Positions 1-8,422 of a stretch of DNA of 56,666 nt are shown here, in pieces. This stretch comes from Deltaproteobacteria bacterium (lineage in GTDB: Bacteria; Bdellovibrionota; UBA1018; UBA923), in assembly GCA_016194725.1 (NCBI GenBank), contig JACQAW010000342.1:1-56666 (forward strand), read 5' to 3'. A model generated the notes under the pieces. The model was not told the DNA's origin. It did no database searches and saw nothing but the letters and a program-made list of their open reading frames with translations. The first letter of the stretch is position 1, and the number at the start of each line of letters is the position of its first letter. Made by a program: the position numbers and the translations under genes.

Positions 1-1
1 C

Positions 2-517
2 GGAATCAAAAACCCATGGGTGGCCAAGTGCGTCAAGACCGTCTATATCCAGGTCATGACCAACAACTCGCTCAAGGCGGGTATCGAGATTCCGTTCACC
101 ACCGCGTTGGCCAAGGAGTTCGAGAGCGGGGGCAAGGTGCGAGTGGTGGGCGACGAAAAAGAAGCTGATGCCATCGTCAAAGGCACGATTGCCTCATTCA
201 CCTCTGAGTTCAACCCATCGGGCTTGACCAGCGTTTCGTCGATTTCAAACTCGCTCGACGCGCAGGCGCTCAGTGACATGGTGGTGGCTTCGGAATACAT
301 CGCCACGGCCAACATTACCGTGCAGTTGATCAAACGCGATGGCCCCGTGCTGTGGACGCAAACTTTCTCGCGCCCCAAGGTTTACCCCGCGGGCAACCGC
401 TTCGGTTTGCAGGGCACGACCTCGGCGCTGATCGACGCCCCGGTGGAACAGCTGGCGCTGGTGGATATCGCGGGCTTCATTGCCAGCGATGTGCACGACA
501 CGATGTATGTTTGGTGA
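2..517 (+). CDS. lptE: LPS-assembly lipoprotein LptE, 5'-truncated by window edge
   Basis: The reading frame is open from base 2, so the N-terminus (signal peptide and lipobox) lies outside the window. The visible part has the LptE pattern: a strand TVYIQVMTNNSL, then an amphipathic stretch IPFTTALAKEF, then a strand with the ADAIVKGTI signature (near base 170). LptE plugs the LptD barrel in the outer membrane and helps deliver lipopolysaccharide to the cell surface. Its 3' end overlaps holA, the same neighbour as in E. coli (lptE-holA), which strengthens both calls. The first GTG (base 20) is internal and unlikely to be the true start. Confidence 0.75.
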   Translation, partial: GIKNPWVAKCVKTVYIQVMTNNSLKAGIEIPFTTALAKEFESGGKVRVVGDEKEADAIVKGTIASFTSEFNPSGLTSVSSISNSLDAQALSDMVVASEYIATANITVQLIKRDGPVLWTQTFSRPKVYPAGNRFGLQGTTSALIDAPVEQLALVDIAGFIASDVHDTMYVW

Positions 518-1361
518 CGAGCAAAATTTGACCTTTTGCGTGGACCGCATCGATGGCGCCACGGCCACGGGCAGTGACGTGCTTGAGGCAATTCAAAGCA
601 TGGGTCTTTTTGGAGGCGCCTCCGATGATCGGCGGCGGCTGGTGATTGTCCGCGAGGCCCAGCTTCTCAAAGAGCTTGATCCACTTGCGGACGCCGCGAT
701 GAACGCGGGAAAAGGCGCCAGTCCCTGGGGCGACAGCCTGCTTTTGCTCGTGGCGGAAAGTATCGACGGACGCCGCAAATTTCATCAGTGGCTGAAAAAG
801 CACGATCTGACGTTGGAGTTCAAACCCGCGCGCGATGCCGAGCTTGCGCAGTGGGTGGCCTATCTGACCAGGAAATGCGGTGCGAAGGTCGACGCCCAGG
901 CGGCCCAGATGCTGGCCGTGATGTCTGACGGTAGCCTGTATCGGCTGGCGCAGGAGATCGAAAAGGCGTGGCTGTATGCCGGCGGCACCGCCGGCGCCGA
1001 AATCACGGCCGAGCATATTTCGATGATCAGCACGAGCCAGATTACCCATGAAATGATCGAGCTGGTCCGCGCCGTGCTCGAAGGCAAACGCACGCGCGGC
1101 CTGCTGCTGAGCGAGAAGCTTATTCGTGCGCCCGAAGACGCGCTGGGGCTGGTTGGTTTTCTGACCTGGGCCATCAAAAACCCAGGCCGCGGTTTTACCG
1201 GAAACATCGCGGGCGGCGCCGGGCGCGCACGCAAGATGGTGCATGCTCTGGTGGAGCTGGATTTTCGTTTGAAGAGCTCGGGGCTGGATGCGAATGCTTT
1301 GGTGGAGCAGTTTGTTATTGAACAGACGGCGCTGTGTCTCCGGTCTGAATCTGCGACCTGA
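507..1361 (+). CDS. holA: DNA polymerase III subunit delta (short N-terminus)
   Basis: Delta is the clamp-loader wrench that opens the beta sliding clamp. From ATG 507 the protein is 284 aa against about 340 in E. coli. The beta-contacting motif is visible early (SMGLFGG, Leu34-Phe35), followed by the strand LVIVREAQLL, the AAA+-like region ending ELAQWVAYLTRKCG, and the C-terminal collar helices. Residues matching the first ~40 of E. coli delta (the strand with GND and following helix) are missing. The frame is open upstream only to base 432, inside lptE, so no longer start exists. Other starts are TTG 480 and ATG 489. It overlaps lptE by 11 bases, implying coupled translation. Confidence 0.8.
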   Translation: MFGDEQNLTFCVDRIDGATATGSDVLEAIQSMGLFGGASDDRRRLVIVREAQLLKELDPLADAAMNAGKGASPWGDSLLLLVAESIDGRRKFHQWLKKHDLTLEFKPARDAELAQWVAYLTRKCGAKVDAQAAQMLAVMSDGSLYRLAQEIEKAWLYAGGTAGAEITAEHISMISTSQITHEMIELVRAVLEGKRTRGLLLSEKLIRAPEDALGLVGFLTWAIKNPGRGFTGNIAGGAGRARKMVHALVELDFRLKSSGLDANALVEQFVIEQTALCLRSESAT

Positions 1362-1380
1362 ACAGTTGCCTAGAAACGCA

Positions 1381-1416
1381 AAATGGACGCAACTCCGCCT
1401 GGAGCTGCATCCATTT
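1381..1416 (-). terminator. rpsT terminator hairpin (also between convergent holA)
   Basis: A 16-bp stem with a 4-base loop lies between the tail-to-tail genes holA and rpsT. Read on the minus strand every position pairs, two of them as G-U wobbles; read on the plus strand those two become C-A mismatches. This suggests the hairpin serves rpsT transcripts. The following T-tract is short. Confidence 0.55.
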
Positions 1417-1440
1417 CGATACTATCTAACCAAAAAAAAT

Positions 1441-1734
1441 TTACTTGCTGGCGCGAGCGGCTTCGGGCTTGAACTTCGCGTTCAAGGCAGCAGCCATGCG
1501 AGCAAGTTTGCGGCTGGCGCGTTCTTTAGGAAGCACGCCTTTGCTGACAGCTTTCTGCAGCACGCGGTCGGCAGCACTGAGCGCCTTGAGTGCATCTGCG
1601 CGGTTAGCTGCGCCGGTAACTCCGGTGAAAGACTTCTTGGCTTCAGTCTTGGTCTTTCCGCGAAGAGCGGTGTTGCGTGCACGGCGCTTGTCGTTTTGAC
1701 GAGCGCGTTTGATTGCGGACTTGTGGTTTGCCAC
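1441..1734 (-). CDS. rpsT: 30S ribosomal protein S20
   Basis: A 97-aa lysine/arginine/alanine-rich protein starting ANHKSAIKRARQNDKRRARN, the conserved S20 opening, and rich in basic helices throughout. S20 binds 16S rRNA early in assembly of the small subunit. The start is GTG, with a good Shine-Dalgarno GGAGG seven bases upstream; non-ATG starts are common for S20. On the minus strand TTGAAA, 17 bases, TACAAG forms a plausible promoter about 40 bases upstream. The gene is divergent from the secreted protein at 1845 and convergent with holA. Confidence 0.97.
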   Translation of the reverse strand: MANHKSAIKRARQNDKRRARNTALRGKTKTEAKKSFTGVTGAANRADALKALSAADRVLQKAVSKGVLPKERASRKLARMAAALNAKFKPEAARASK

Positions 1735-1809
1735 TTATGCCTCCAAAAGCAAAATAATAGAACGCCTCTTGTACCGATGAATCTGTCTGATTTCAATAAC
1801 GAAAAATAC

Positions 1810-1838
1810 TTGACTTAAATAGTCTATTATTATATAAA
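1810..1838 (+). promoter_or_regulatory. sigma70-type promoter placing transcription start on an ATG
   Basis: TTGACT (1810-1815), a 17-base spacer and TATAAA (1833-1838) form a near-consensus promoter. The -10 box ends six bases before the ATG at 1845, so the predicted +1 coincides with the start codon and the mRNA would be leaderless. No Shine-Dalgarno is present. Confidence 0.65.
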
Positions 1839-1844
1839 TATGCG

Positions 1845-2465
1845 ATGAATTTTCCCAAGCTCACCGGCACCCGCGTCATTACCCTAGGATTACTCGCGGG
1901 TGCCGTGTTTGCCGCCGGTTTTGCTCCTAAAGGCCCTATCACACCTGACCTCTTGATTACGGGGCTGGCCGCTTTTGAAGACGGAACCCCGGTCGAGGCG
2001 CCCGTGCTGAGCTTTTCGGTAACCGCCGTGGGAAACGAACTTTTTAGCCATGCCCGTGGCTGCGCGCCAGTCCAAGGCCAGCGCCAGGGCTGGCTGCGCA
2101 AGGAGCTGAGCAGCAACTTTGGCGGGGCCTACCGCCTTGAGATCAGCTCGGAAGACTTTCTTTCAACCGATTCAAGCCGTTGCTCCAGCAGTGGCGGCAC
2201 GGTCGAGGCTATCGACCTGCTGCGACTCGAAGTTTCCATACCCACCGATTTCAAGGTCTGCGCCGCCTTTTGTCGCGCCAATCGCCCCTCGCACATGTCG
2301 TCGTGCCTTTCGGAGTGCACTACGGGCAACCGCCGGCTTTTGGGTACGAAAGTCGTTTTACGCGAGGAGCTGGCCAGCAGAAAAATGCCTCTGGGCCGCC
2401 ACATGAGTGGAATCAATGAGATAGCTGTCGTTTTTGATCACTACAGCGCGGCTGCGCAAAACTAG
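1845..2465 (+). CDS. secreted protein with twin CX3C motif, unknown function
   Basis: A 206-aa protein that I do not recognise. The N-terminus has a hydrophobic stretch (about residues 10-27, VITLGLLAGAVFAAGFA) compatible with a signal peptide or anchor, so export is likely. Residues about 137-160 contain two CX3C pairs separated by ten residues (CAAFC...CLSEC), a pattern that elsewhere makes disulfide-locked helical hairpins. Other cysteines are scattered (ARGCAP, SSRCSS). It is transcribed from its own strong promoter and probably as a leaderless message. It ends about 60 bases before the symporter gene in the same direction and may be its operon partner. Confidence 0.6.
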   Translation: MNFPKLTGTRVITLGLLAGAVFAAGFAPKGPITPDLLITGLAAFEDGTPVEAPVLSFSVTAVGNELFSHARGCAPVQGQRQGWLRKELSSNFGGAYRLEISSEDFLSTDSSRCSSSGGTVEAIDLLRLEVSIPTDFKVCAAFCRANRPSHMSSCLSECTTGNRRLLGTKVVLREELASRKMPLGRHMSGINEIAVVFDHYSAAAQN

Positions 2466-2523
2466 TTTTATTGCTTACTTTGAATTGGCAGGTCGCCGTG
2501 TTACTGGCATGCGCATGCGTATA

Positions 2524-3888
2524 ATGGTGCGTTTTCTGAAGCGAATCTCGCTTACTCAGTGGATTTTTATTGGGCTGGTCGGCGGGTTTTTGATGGGTGT
2601 GTTTACGCCTCAGTTTGTTCCCATCATTAAACCTTTTCGCGATCTTTTTCTCCAAGGCATCAAGTGCATCATCGCTCCGTTAATCTTCTCGACGATCGTG
2701 ACGGGCATTGCCGGTGCCGGCAGCTTCAAACAGCTTGGCCTGATGGGCGCCCGCACCCTGATTTATTTTGAGGTCGTCACTACCCTGGCTCTGGCCGTGG
2801 GCTTGGCCGCCGTGAACCTGCTTCAGCCGGGTAGCGGTCTGCACATCGGCGGCTCGCTGCCCGAGGCCGCGGTTAAGGCTGCCGCAACCAAGATGAGTTT
2901 TGGCGGCTTCGTCGAACATCTGCTGCCCACCAATATTGCGGACGCAGTGGTGCGCGGCGACGTGCTGCAGATCGTGATCCTGTCGACGCTGTTTGCGTTT
3001 TCAGTGCTGGCCGTTGGCGAGCGGGCACGACCCATGGTGGCCCTTTGCGAAAGCCTGGCCGACATCATGTTCAAGTTCACCGGCTTCATCATGTACCTGG
3101 CACCGCTGGGCGTGGGCGCGGCTTTGGCCACCAGCCTGGCCGAGCATGGCTGGCAGGTCATTGTGCCGTTGCTCAAGCTGGTCGGCTCGCTGTACCTGGC
3201 TTTGGGCGCTTTTCTGGTGTTCGTGCTTTACCCGGTTTGCCGCCTGTTCAAGATTCCGGTGATCCCTTTCGTCAGACACGTCAAGGATGCCGTCATCCTG
3301 GCCTTTGCCACCACGTCGAGCGAATCGGCTTATCCCATGGCCCTGGCTCAGCTTGAAAGGTTCGGTGTTCCCCGCCGCATCTCAAGTTTTGTTTTGCCCA
3401 TGGGTTACAGCTTCAATTTGGACGGCTCGACATTGTACCTGGCGGTAGCCTCGGTTTTCGTGGCACAGGCCGCGGGTGTGCAGCTCACGCTAAGCCAGCA
3501 GCTGCTGATGATGGTGACGCTGATGCTGACCACCAAGGGCGTGGCCGCGGTGCCGCGGGCCTCGATTGTCGTGCTGTCGGGAACGTTGGTTGCCTTTAAC
3601 CTTCCCATCGAAGGCGTGGCACTGATTCTGGGCGTCGATGCATTCATGGATATGGCGCGCACGGCGGTGAATCTGCTGGGTAACTGCCTGGCAACCGCTG
3701 TGGTAGCCCGTTGCGAAGGAATCGTGCTTCCTGGTGTTCAGTCGGCGGCGGGCGTGCTTGGAACGAGTGCGGGCCCGGCCTCGGCCAAGATGGCGCCGGA
3801 GTACATGAGCAACATGGCGCTCGACCACGAGCTCGATGCGTTGTGGAACAATACTGAAGTGCTTACTCGCGAGCTGCCCTACGTTTGA
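2524..3888 (+). CDS. dicarboxylate/amino acid:cation symporter (DAACS family)
   Basis: A 454-aa inner-membrane transporter of the GltP/DctA fold. It would import glutamate, aspartate or C4-dicarboxylates with sodium or protons; substrate cannot be chosen from sequence. Visible family marks are the N-terminal QWIFIGLVGGFLMG helix, the serine-rich re-entrant loop (ATTSSESAYP), the NLDGSTLYL motif, the second hairpin with TTKGVAAVPRAS, and the binding helix DMARTAVNLLGNCLA. I chose ATG 2524 because the upstream codons (TTG 2434, ATG 2509) add unconserved sequence; no clear ribosome site supports either. It ends in a hairpin shared with the convergent cupredoxin gene. Confidence 0.9.
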   Translation: MVRFLKRISLTQWIFIGLVGGFLMGVFTPQFVPIIKPFRDLFLQGIKCIIAPLIFSTIVTGIAGAGSFKQLGLMGARTLIYFEVVTTLALAVGLAAVNLLQPGSGLHIGGSLPEAAVKAAATKMSFGGFVEHLLPTNIADAVVRGDVLQIVILSTLFAFSVLAVGERARPMVALCESLADIMFKFTGFIMYLAPLGVGAALATSLAEHGWQVIVPLLKLVGSLYLALGAFLVFVLYPVCRLFKIPVIPFVRHVKDAVILAFATTSSESAYPMALAQLERFGVPRRISSFVLPMGYSFNLDGSTLYLAVASVFVAQAAGVQLTLSQQLLMMVTLMLTTKGVAAVPRASIVVLSGTLVAFNLPIEGVALILGVDAFMDMARTAVNLLGNCLATAVVARCEGIVLPGVQSAAGVLGTSAGPASAKMAPEYMSNMALDHELDALWNNTEVLTRELPYV

Positions 3889-3898
3889 TATGGGGCTA

Positions 3899-3922
3899 AT
3901 CGGTTTATAAACCCAAACCGAT
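3899..3922. terminator. bidirectional hairpin between convergent genes
   Basis: A perfect 8-bp stem (ATCGGTTT/AAACCGAT) with an 8-base loop sits in the 45-base gap between the convergent symporter and cupredoxin genes. No long T-tract follows on either side, so its terminator role is inferred from position. Confidence 0.45.
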
Positions 3923-3933
3923 CACAGACAAGT

Positions 3934-4278
3934 CTACTCGAGTACGACCAGCTGTCCGCCCACATGGGCAGGGTGCAGATGGCAGCGAAAAGGGAAGATG
4001 CCGGCTTTGTCGGCGGTGAACTTGATGACCTTGCCTTTTTCGTCTGGCGCCTCGACGATCTTGTACCCTTCGATGGTGAAGCCGTGCATGGTGCCTTTGC
4101 CCAGCCGGCTGGTGGCCGTGATTTCAACCTCGTCGCCTTTTTTTACGACCATGGTCGAGGGCAGCCACATTTTCACGCCGCTGACTTCGACCGTATTCAT
4201 GGCGAATTTACGCGTTTCGGCGTGAGCCATGGTGGAAAACAGGGCAAGCGCCGCGGTAGCAATGAGTTTCATTTTCAT
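3934..4278 (-). CDS. periplasmic cupredoxin-domain protein
   Basis: A 114-aa protein with a signal peptide (cleavage after MAHA, residue 20) followed by one cupredoxin domain. Candidate copper ligands are His65 (GTMHGF) and Cys99 with His102 or His105 (FRCHLHPAHVGG). The methionine that closes a plastocyanin-type site is not obvious, so the site may be His/Cys-only. Such small periplasmic cupredoxins carry electrons or bind copper. It overlaps the stop of elbB by four bases (ATGA), so the two are translationally coupled and probably cotranscribed. Confidence 0.8.
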   Translation of the reverse strand: MKMKLIATAALALFSTMAHAETRKFAMNTVEVSGVKMWLPSTMVVKKGDEVEITATSRLGKGTMHGFTIEGYKIVEAPDEKGKVIKFTADKAGIFPFRCHLHPAHVGGQLVVLE

Positions 4279-4943
4279 AATAGGCTTACAACCTCTTGGG
4301 TTAGTTTTTGAATGCCGGTGAATATTTCGTGCAAGGGGGCGTTGTCGTACATATAGGCCGGAGTAGTGACGATGCGATGAGCTTTATCGACGACGCAGGC
4401 GTCGGGCTTGCAAACGACGTGGCGGTGGCCCAGCTTGGTGATTTCCTGCGCGGCCTCGCCGTCGGCGCCCACGGTAAGCTCCAGCTTCTCGCCCTTGAAG
4501 GCCAGGGCTAAAATGGCTGGGGCTATGCAAACGGCGCCGATGGGTTTTTTTGCGGTATACATGGGTTCGAGCACCGCGAACAGCTCGGCGCAAACCACGC
4601 CCTTTGAGCCGGCGAGGGCAAAGTTGCAAAGGTTCTTGGCCGCACCAAAGCCTCCGGGCATGATGACGCCGTCGAACTCGCGCGGATTGAGCTGCGTCAG
4701 CGGAGCCACCTTGCCGCGTGCGATGCGCGCGCTCTCAACCAGCTGGTTTCGCGTTTCACCTTTGACGGGCTGACTGGTCAGGCAGTTCATGACGTCAGCC
4801 TGGGCGCTATCGGGCGCAAAGCATTGCACATCGACGACGTTGGAGTGCTGACTCAGGGCCCACAGCGTTCCCACGGCTTCGCGAATTTCGCTGCCGTCAA
4901 GGTAACCACTGCCACACAGGATTACGGCTACTTTTTTCTTCAT
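4275..4943 (-). CDS. elbB: isoprenoid biosynthesis glyoxalase ElbB
   Basis: 222 aa, matching ElbB/YhbL over its whole length: N-terminal KKVAVILCGSGYLDGSEI, the MPGGFGAAKNL loop, the nucleophile elbow AVCIAPAIL with the catalytic cysteine, and ATTPAYM-like end (IVTTPAYMYD). ElbB belongs to the DJ-1/PfpI class I glutamine-amidotransferase-like fold and has glyoxalase III activity in E. coli, where it was linked to isoprenoid synthesis. Start ATG 4943 is divergent from greB with only about 50 bases between them. It is the first gene of a two-gene operon with the cupredoxin. Confidence 0.93.
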   Translation of the reverse strand: MKKKVAVILCGSGYLDGSEIREAVGTLWALSQHSNVVDVQCFAPDSAQADVMNCLTSQPVKGETRNQLVESARIARGKVAPLTQLNPREFDGVIMPGGFGAAKNLCNFALAGSKGVVCAELFAVLEPMYTAKKPIGAVCIAPAILALAFKGEKLELTVGADGEAAQEITKLGHRHVVCKPDACVVDKAHRIVTTPAYMYDNAPLHEIFTGIQKLTQEVVSLL

Positions 4944-4995
4944 GTGCTATAAAATCTCCCCGCTGTGGTCTAAAGTCAATGCCAGAGGGATTCCA

Positions 4996-5562
4996 GTGAG
5001 CAAGGCATTTACCAGGGAGACTGACGGCAATGATACGGATTCCGGCGATGACGCGTCATCGTCCGGGCCCGCGATTCCCAAGGGCGTTAAAAATTATATT
5101 ACACCCGTGGGCTTTGCGCGCCTGAAAGACGAGCTCAAGCGGTTGCTGCACACCGAAAGGCCCGAGCTGGTCAAGACCATCTCGTGGGCGGCGGGCAACG
5201 GCGACCGCTCTGAGAATGGCGACTATATCTACGGCAAGCGGCGGCTGCGCGAAATCGATCGCCGCATCCGATTCCTGGGCAAGCGCTTGGATGCGGCCGA
5301 GGTGGTCGACCCGAGCTCGCAGAAATCGGAGCGCATCGTTTTTGGCGCGACCGTGACGGTGTTGAACGAAGAGGGCGAGTCGCGAAAATACGTGATCGTC
5401 GGCATCGACGAAACCGACGCCCAGCGGGGCAGGGTGAGCTGGATTTCGCCGCTGGCCAAGGCGCTGCTGGGCGCCCAGGCAGGAGATGCCGTCCAGCTCA
5501 AGACGCCCAGGGGCGAGCAGGAACTGGAAATCCTGCGCGTGGATTACCTGCCTGTTGAATAA
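4996..5562 (+). CDS. greB: transcript cleavage factor GreB
   Basis: 188 aa from GTG 4996 (MSKAFTRE, like other GreB N-termini, with AGAGGG upstream). GreB enters the secondary channel of stalled RNA polymerase and stimulates cleavage of backtracked RNA. The coiled-coil tip carries acidic residues in GDRSENGDY, followed by the GreB-type KRRLREIDRRIRFL helix rather than the GreA form. The C-terminal FKBP-like domain follows (GATVTVLNEEGE... to the end). An extra acidic, serine-rich linker (about residues 8-25) precedes the coiled coil. An in-frame upstream codon at 4942 overlaps elbB and is unlikely to be used. Confidence 0.92.
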   Translation: MSKAFTRETDGNDTDSGDDASSSGPAIPKGVKNYITPVGFARLKDELKRLLHTERPELVKTISWAAGNGDRSENGDYIYGKRRLREIDRRIRFLGKRLDAAEVVDPSSQKSERIVFGATVTVLNEEGESRKYVIVGIDETDAQRGRVSWISPLAKALLGAQAGDAVQLKTPRGEQELEILRVDYLPVE

Positions 5563-5656
5563 TACAGAGCGGAGCACGTTTTCATGTAGTATGCTTATGC
5601 CTCCTAAGCAAAAATTGCCCGGCCAGCCCCGGCCGTAATCTGTCGATAAGTAGTTG

Positions 5657-7579
5657 ATGAAAATTTTCGTACTGTTGGGTCTGGGTGCATTTCTTGGGTC
5701 CTTGCCTGCCGCGCACGCGCGCTGGGCCACACCCGACGATTCGGAATGGGCCACCGAGAGCTACAAGCTCGACATCGACGTGCGAAAAGACGGCACCTTC
5801 AAGTCGACCACCGAGAGCTTGAACACGATATTGCGCGACGGCGCGCGCTCGATGTCGAACTACCGGCTGGGCTACAACTCGCGCGCCTCCAAGTTCAAAG
5901 TGCTTGAGGCTTCCACGATAAATCAGGGCACCACCTTTCAGGTCGACAGCGAGTTCATCGAAGACAAGCCGCAGGCCAGCCGCCTGAGCGGCTTTGACCA
6001 GATGAATCTGGTCGTGATCGCGTTTCCAAAAGTGCAGATCGGTTCGATGCTGCACGTGAAGTACGTCGAGGAACACAAAGAGGTGCCGTTTCCGAACCAT
6101 TATTCGGCGCGCTTCGAGTTCGGCCATAACTGGAACGTCAAGAAGTACGACATCCACCTGCGCTCGGAGATGCCGCTCAAGATCGAAAAGAACGACCCGC
6201 AAGGCAAGCTCGAGATCGTGCAGAGCAAAAAATCAGATGACGAGTATGAGCTGACGGTGAAGTTGAAATCGCCGCTGTACACCCATGCGATTGACGAGCC
6301 CTGGCCCTCGACCAGCCAGAAAGACGTAACCTGGGTGGTGGTGTCGAGCGCGAAAGACTATGCCGAGCTGGGCGACTCGCTGGCGGAAAAATACGATGCC
6401 GTGGTGAACGCCGAGCTGCCACCGTCGTATCAGAAAATACTGGAAGCGGCTAAAACGAAGAAGACGATGGTCGAGCGCCTCAATACGATTACCTCCGAGC
6501 TCAACACCGAGGTACGCTATATGGGCGACTGGCGGCCCATCGCCGGGGGGCATGTGCCACGCCCGCTTGAGGTGGTGGCGAAAACCAAGTTTGGCGACTG
6601 CAAGGATTTCGCGAGCGGCACGGTGGCGATCTTGCGCAAGCTGGGCGTGACGGCCGACGTGGCCTGGGTCGAGCGCAGCACCCAGCCCAGTCCGCTGCCG
6701 CCGCTGGCCTATACCGGCGCCTTCAACCACGCGATCGTGTGGGCCAGGGCCGAGGGGCGGGAGTGGTGGATTGACCCTACGAATTTTGCGAGCTTCGCGC
6801 AGGGAATATTCACGGACATCATCGACCGCAAGGCACTCATCGTGGAGCCCAAAGCTTCGCGCCTGGGAACGATTCCCGCCGGCCTGGCGCAGGATTCGCT
6901 GCGTGAGAATTCCTCGCGCGTCACTCTTGAGCCCAGCGGCGACGCCAAAATCGAAGCGGTGCTGAATTTCAAAGGGCGTGGGGCCGCGGGCTACACGGGT
7001 GCCTTGATGAAGCAATCCAAGGATCATGTCGACCACGCCATTATCACCGCGCTCGTGGAAGAGAATCGGCTGAAGTGGAGCCAAATCGACGCTTACGACC
7101 TGAACTCGCGCGTGACCGCCGATTTCAACATCAAGCTGCGTTGGGAAGAACAGCGCTATTCGATGCGCACAACGGTGGGACCCGCCTTCTACCTGGGGCA
7201 ACAGGATGTCGACCACCTGATTCGGCTCGAGACCAAGAAGCGGGTATCCGACCTTTTCCAGGGTCACCCCGACATTATTCAGGACACCGATTTTGTCGAC
7301 AACATCAAGCTGTTGGGCCAGAACGCGCCCGAGTGCTCGATTGACAGCCCCTGGGTCAAGGTTTCGCGAAAGATCACGCAAACCGCGCACGGCCTGAAAA
7401 TCGTCGATCGCCGCGAGGTGAAGACGAGCCTGATCAAGATCGAAGAGCTGAAGAGCCCGGCCTTTGAGAAGTTTCAGAAAAATCTTCAAAAGTGCTTTGA
7501 CCGCGTGGCGGTGGTTTATGCGCCCCTGAACTCGCTCCATCCGCGCGCGATATCGTCAGAGAATATCAGGCAAAAATGA
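5657..7579 (+). CDS. DUF3857 and transglutaminase-like domain protein, exported
   Basis: 640 aa with a signal peptide (MKIFVLLGLG...HAR, about 23 residues), an N-terminal DUF3857 domain (about 30-220), a transglutaminase core (about 255-390) and a C-terminal DUF2569-like or beta-rich tail. The catalytic triad is complete: Cys315 (FGDCKDF), His358 (FNHAIVW) and Asp373 (WWIDPT). Proteins of this architecture sit in the periplasm or outer membrane of Gram-negatives and may act as proteases or cross-linkers; substrate is unknown. ATG 5657 is preferred to TTG 5654. It is followed closely by the GYF/RDD gene in the same direction. Confidence 0.85.
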   Translation: MKIFVLLGLGAFLGSLPAAHARWATPDDSEWATESYKLDIDVRKDGTFKSTTESLNTILRDGARSMSNYRLGYNSRASKFKVLEASTINQGTTFQVDSEFIEDKPQASRLSGFDQMNLVVIAFPKVQIGSMLHVKYVEEHKEVPFPNHYSARFEFGHNWNVKKYDIHLRSEMPLKIEKNDPQGKLEIVQSKKSDDEYELTVKLKSPLYTHAIDEPWPSTSQKDVTWVVVSSAKDYAELGDSLAEKYDAVVNAELPPSYQKILEAAKTKKTMVERLNTITSELNTEVRYMGDWRPIAGGHVPRPLEVVAKTKFGDCKDFASGTVAILRKLGVTADVAWVERSTQPSPLPPLAYTGAFNHAIVWARAEGREWWIDPTNFASFAQGIFTDIIDRKALIVEPKASRLGTIPAGLAQDSLRENSSRVTLEPSGDAKIEAVLNFKGRGAAGYTGALMKQSKDHVDHAIITALVEENRLKWSQIDAYDLNSRVTADFNIKLRWEEQRYSMRTTVGPAFYLGQQDVDHLIRLETKKRVSDLFQGHPDIIQDTDFVDNIKLLGQNAPECSIDSPWVKVSRKITQTAHGLKIVDRREVKTSLIKIEELKSPAFEKFQKNLQKCFDRVAVVYAPLNSLHPRAISSENIRQK

Positions 7580-7646
7580 AATCGCGGCATGGCCTAAAGT
7601 TTTTGCCGAGTTCTACCGATAAGGTATTTGGGGGAACTCACGCTTT

Positions 7647-8420
7647 ATGGCGTCCTGGTATCTGGGCATAAATAACAAGTCTGTCGGGCCGCTCACGCGC
7701 GAGGATGTGCTGGCGCGTTTGCGCAGCGGGAATATTCCGCTCACCACCCTGGCGTGGCGCGAGGGGATGAAGAGCTGGGAGCCGCTCTCGAAAACCGAGC
7801 TGGCCCAGGCCGACGAGCCGGCGGTGCTGCCCCTGACCGCTGGCCAATACGGGGGCGTTTCAGTCGCGCCCGCCGTCCAGCCCGAGTTCGGCAGAGCGGA
7901 CGTGGCTTGCTACGCCGGTTTTGGGATTCGCGCCGTGGCTATGGCCGTCGACGGCGTGCTGTACGTTACTTTTGGCACGATGCTGGCCATCTGTTTTGGA
8001 ATTTTTCTGGGCTTTGCCATGTCGCTTCGCGGTTTTGAACCCGAGCGGATTTCAAGGGTGGCCAACGTCTTTGGCTTTTTTCTGAGTCTGGGCTTTGGAA
8101 TTTTCTACTATGGAATTTTGCAGGGCGTGCTGGGTGGCTCGCCGGGCAAATTGATCGTGGGTCTGCGGCTGGTGCGAGCTGACCTTGGACCCGTGACGGT
8201 TTGGCGCGCGCTGGCCCGCTATTTCGCGTTTCTCTTTGCGCTGGCACCCATGGGGCTGGGTCTGCTGTTTCTTGGCTTTCACCCCCGCAAGCAGGGGCTG
8301 CACGATCTGCTGGCCGGCACGGCGGTGGTGACGCGTGAGGGATTGGCTGCGATTAATAAATTGAACGCGGAATTACCCGCCGCCATCGGCACCGACGAGG
8401 CCATTAAAAAAGCTGCCTGA
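7647..8420 (+). CDS. GYF_2 domain plus RDD membrane protein
   Basis: 257 aa. The first ~55 residues are a GYF_2 domain (WYLGINNKSVGPLTREDVLARL...WREGMKSWEPL), a small peptide-binding module common at bacterial membrane protein N-termini. Residues about 85-225 form an RDD domain with several membrane helices and its conserved Arg-Asp style first helix (GIRAVAMAVDGVLY), GSPGKLIVGLRLV and the HPRKQGLHDLLAGT end. RDD proteins are poorly characterised; some act in ion homeostasis. The role here is not known. The gene lies about 70 bases after the transglutaminase gene and may share its transcript. Confidence 0.85.
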   Translation: MASWYLGINNKSVGPLTREDVLARLRSGNIPLTTLAWREGMKSWEPLSKTELAQADEPAVLPLTAGQYGGVSVAPAVQPEFGRADVACYAGFGIRAVAMAVDGVLYVTFGTMLAICFGIFLGFAMSLRGFEPERISRVANVFGFFLSLGFGIFYYGILQGVLGGSPGKLIVGLRLVRADLGPVTVWRALARYFAFLFALAPMGLGLLFLGFHPRKQGLHDLLAGTAVVTREGLAAINKLNAELPAAIGTDEAIKKAA

Positions 8421-8422
8421 GG

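Noticed and set aside
2519..2524. TATAAT at the symporter start
   Set aside because: No -35 at proper distance and it would put the transcript start inside the coding sequence.
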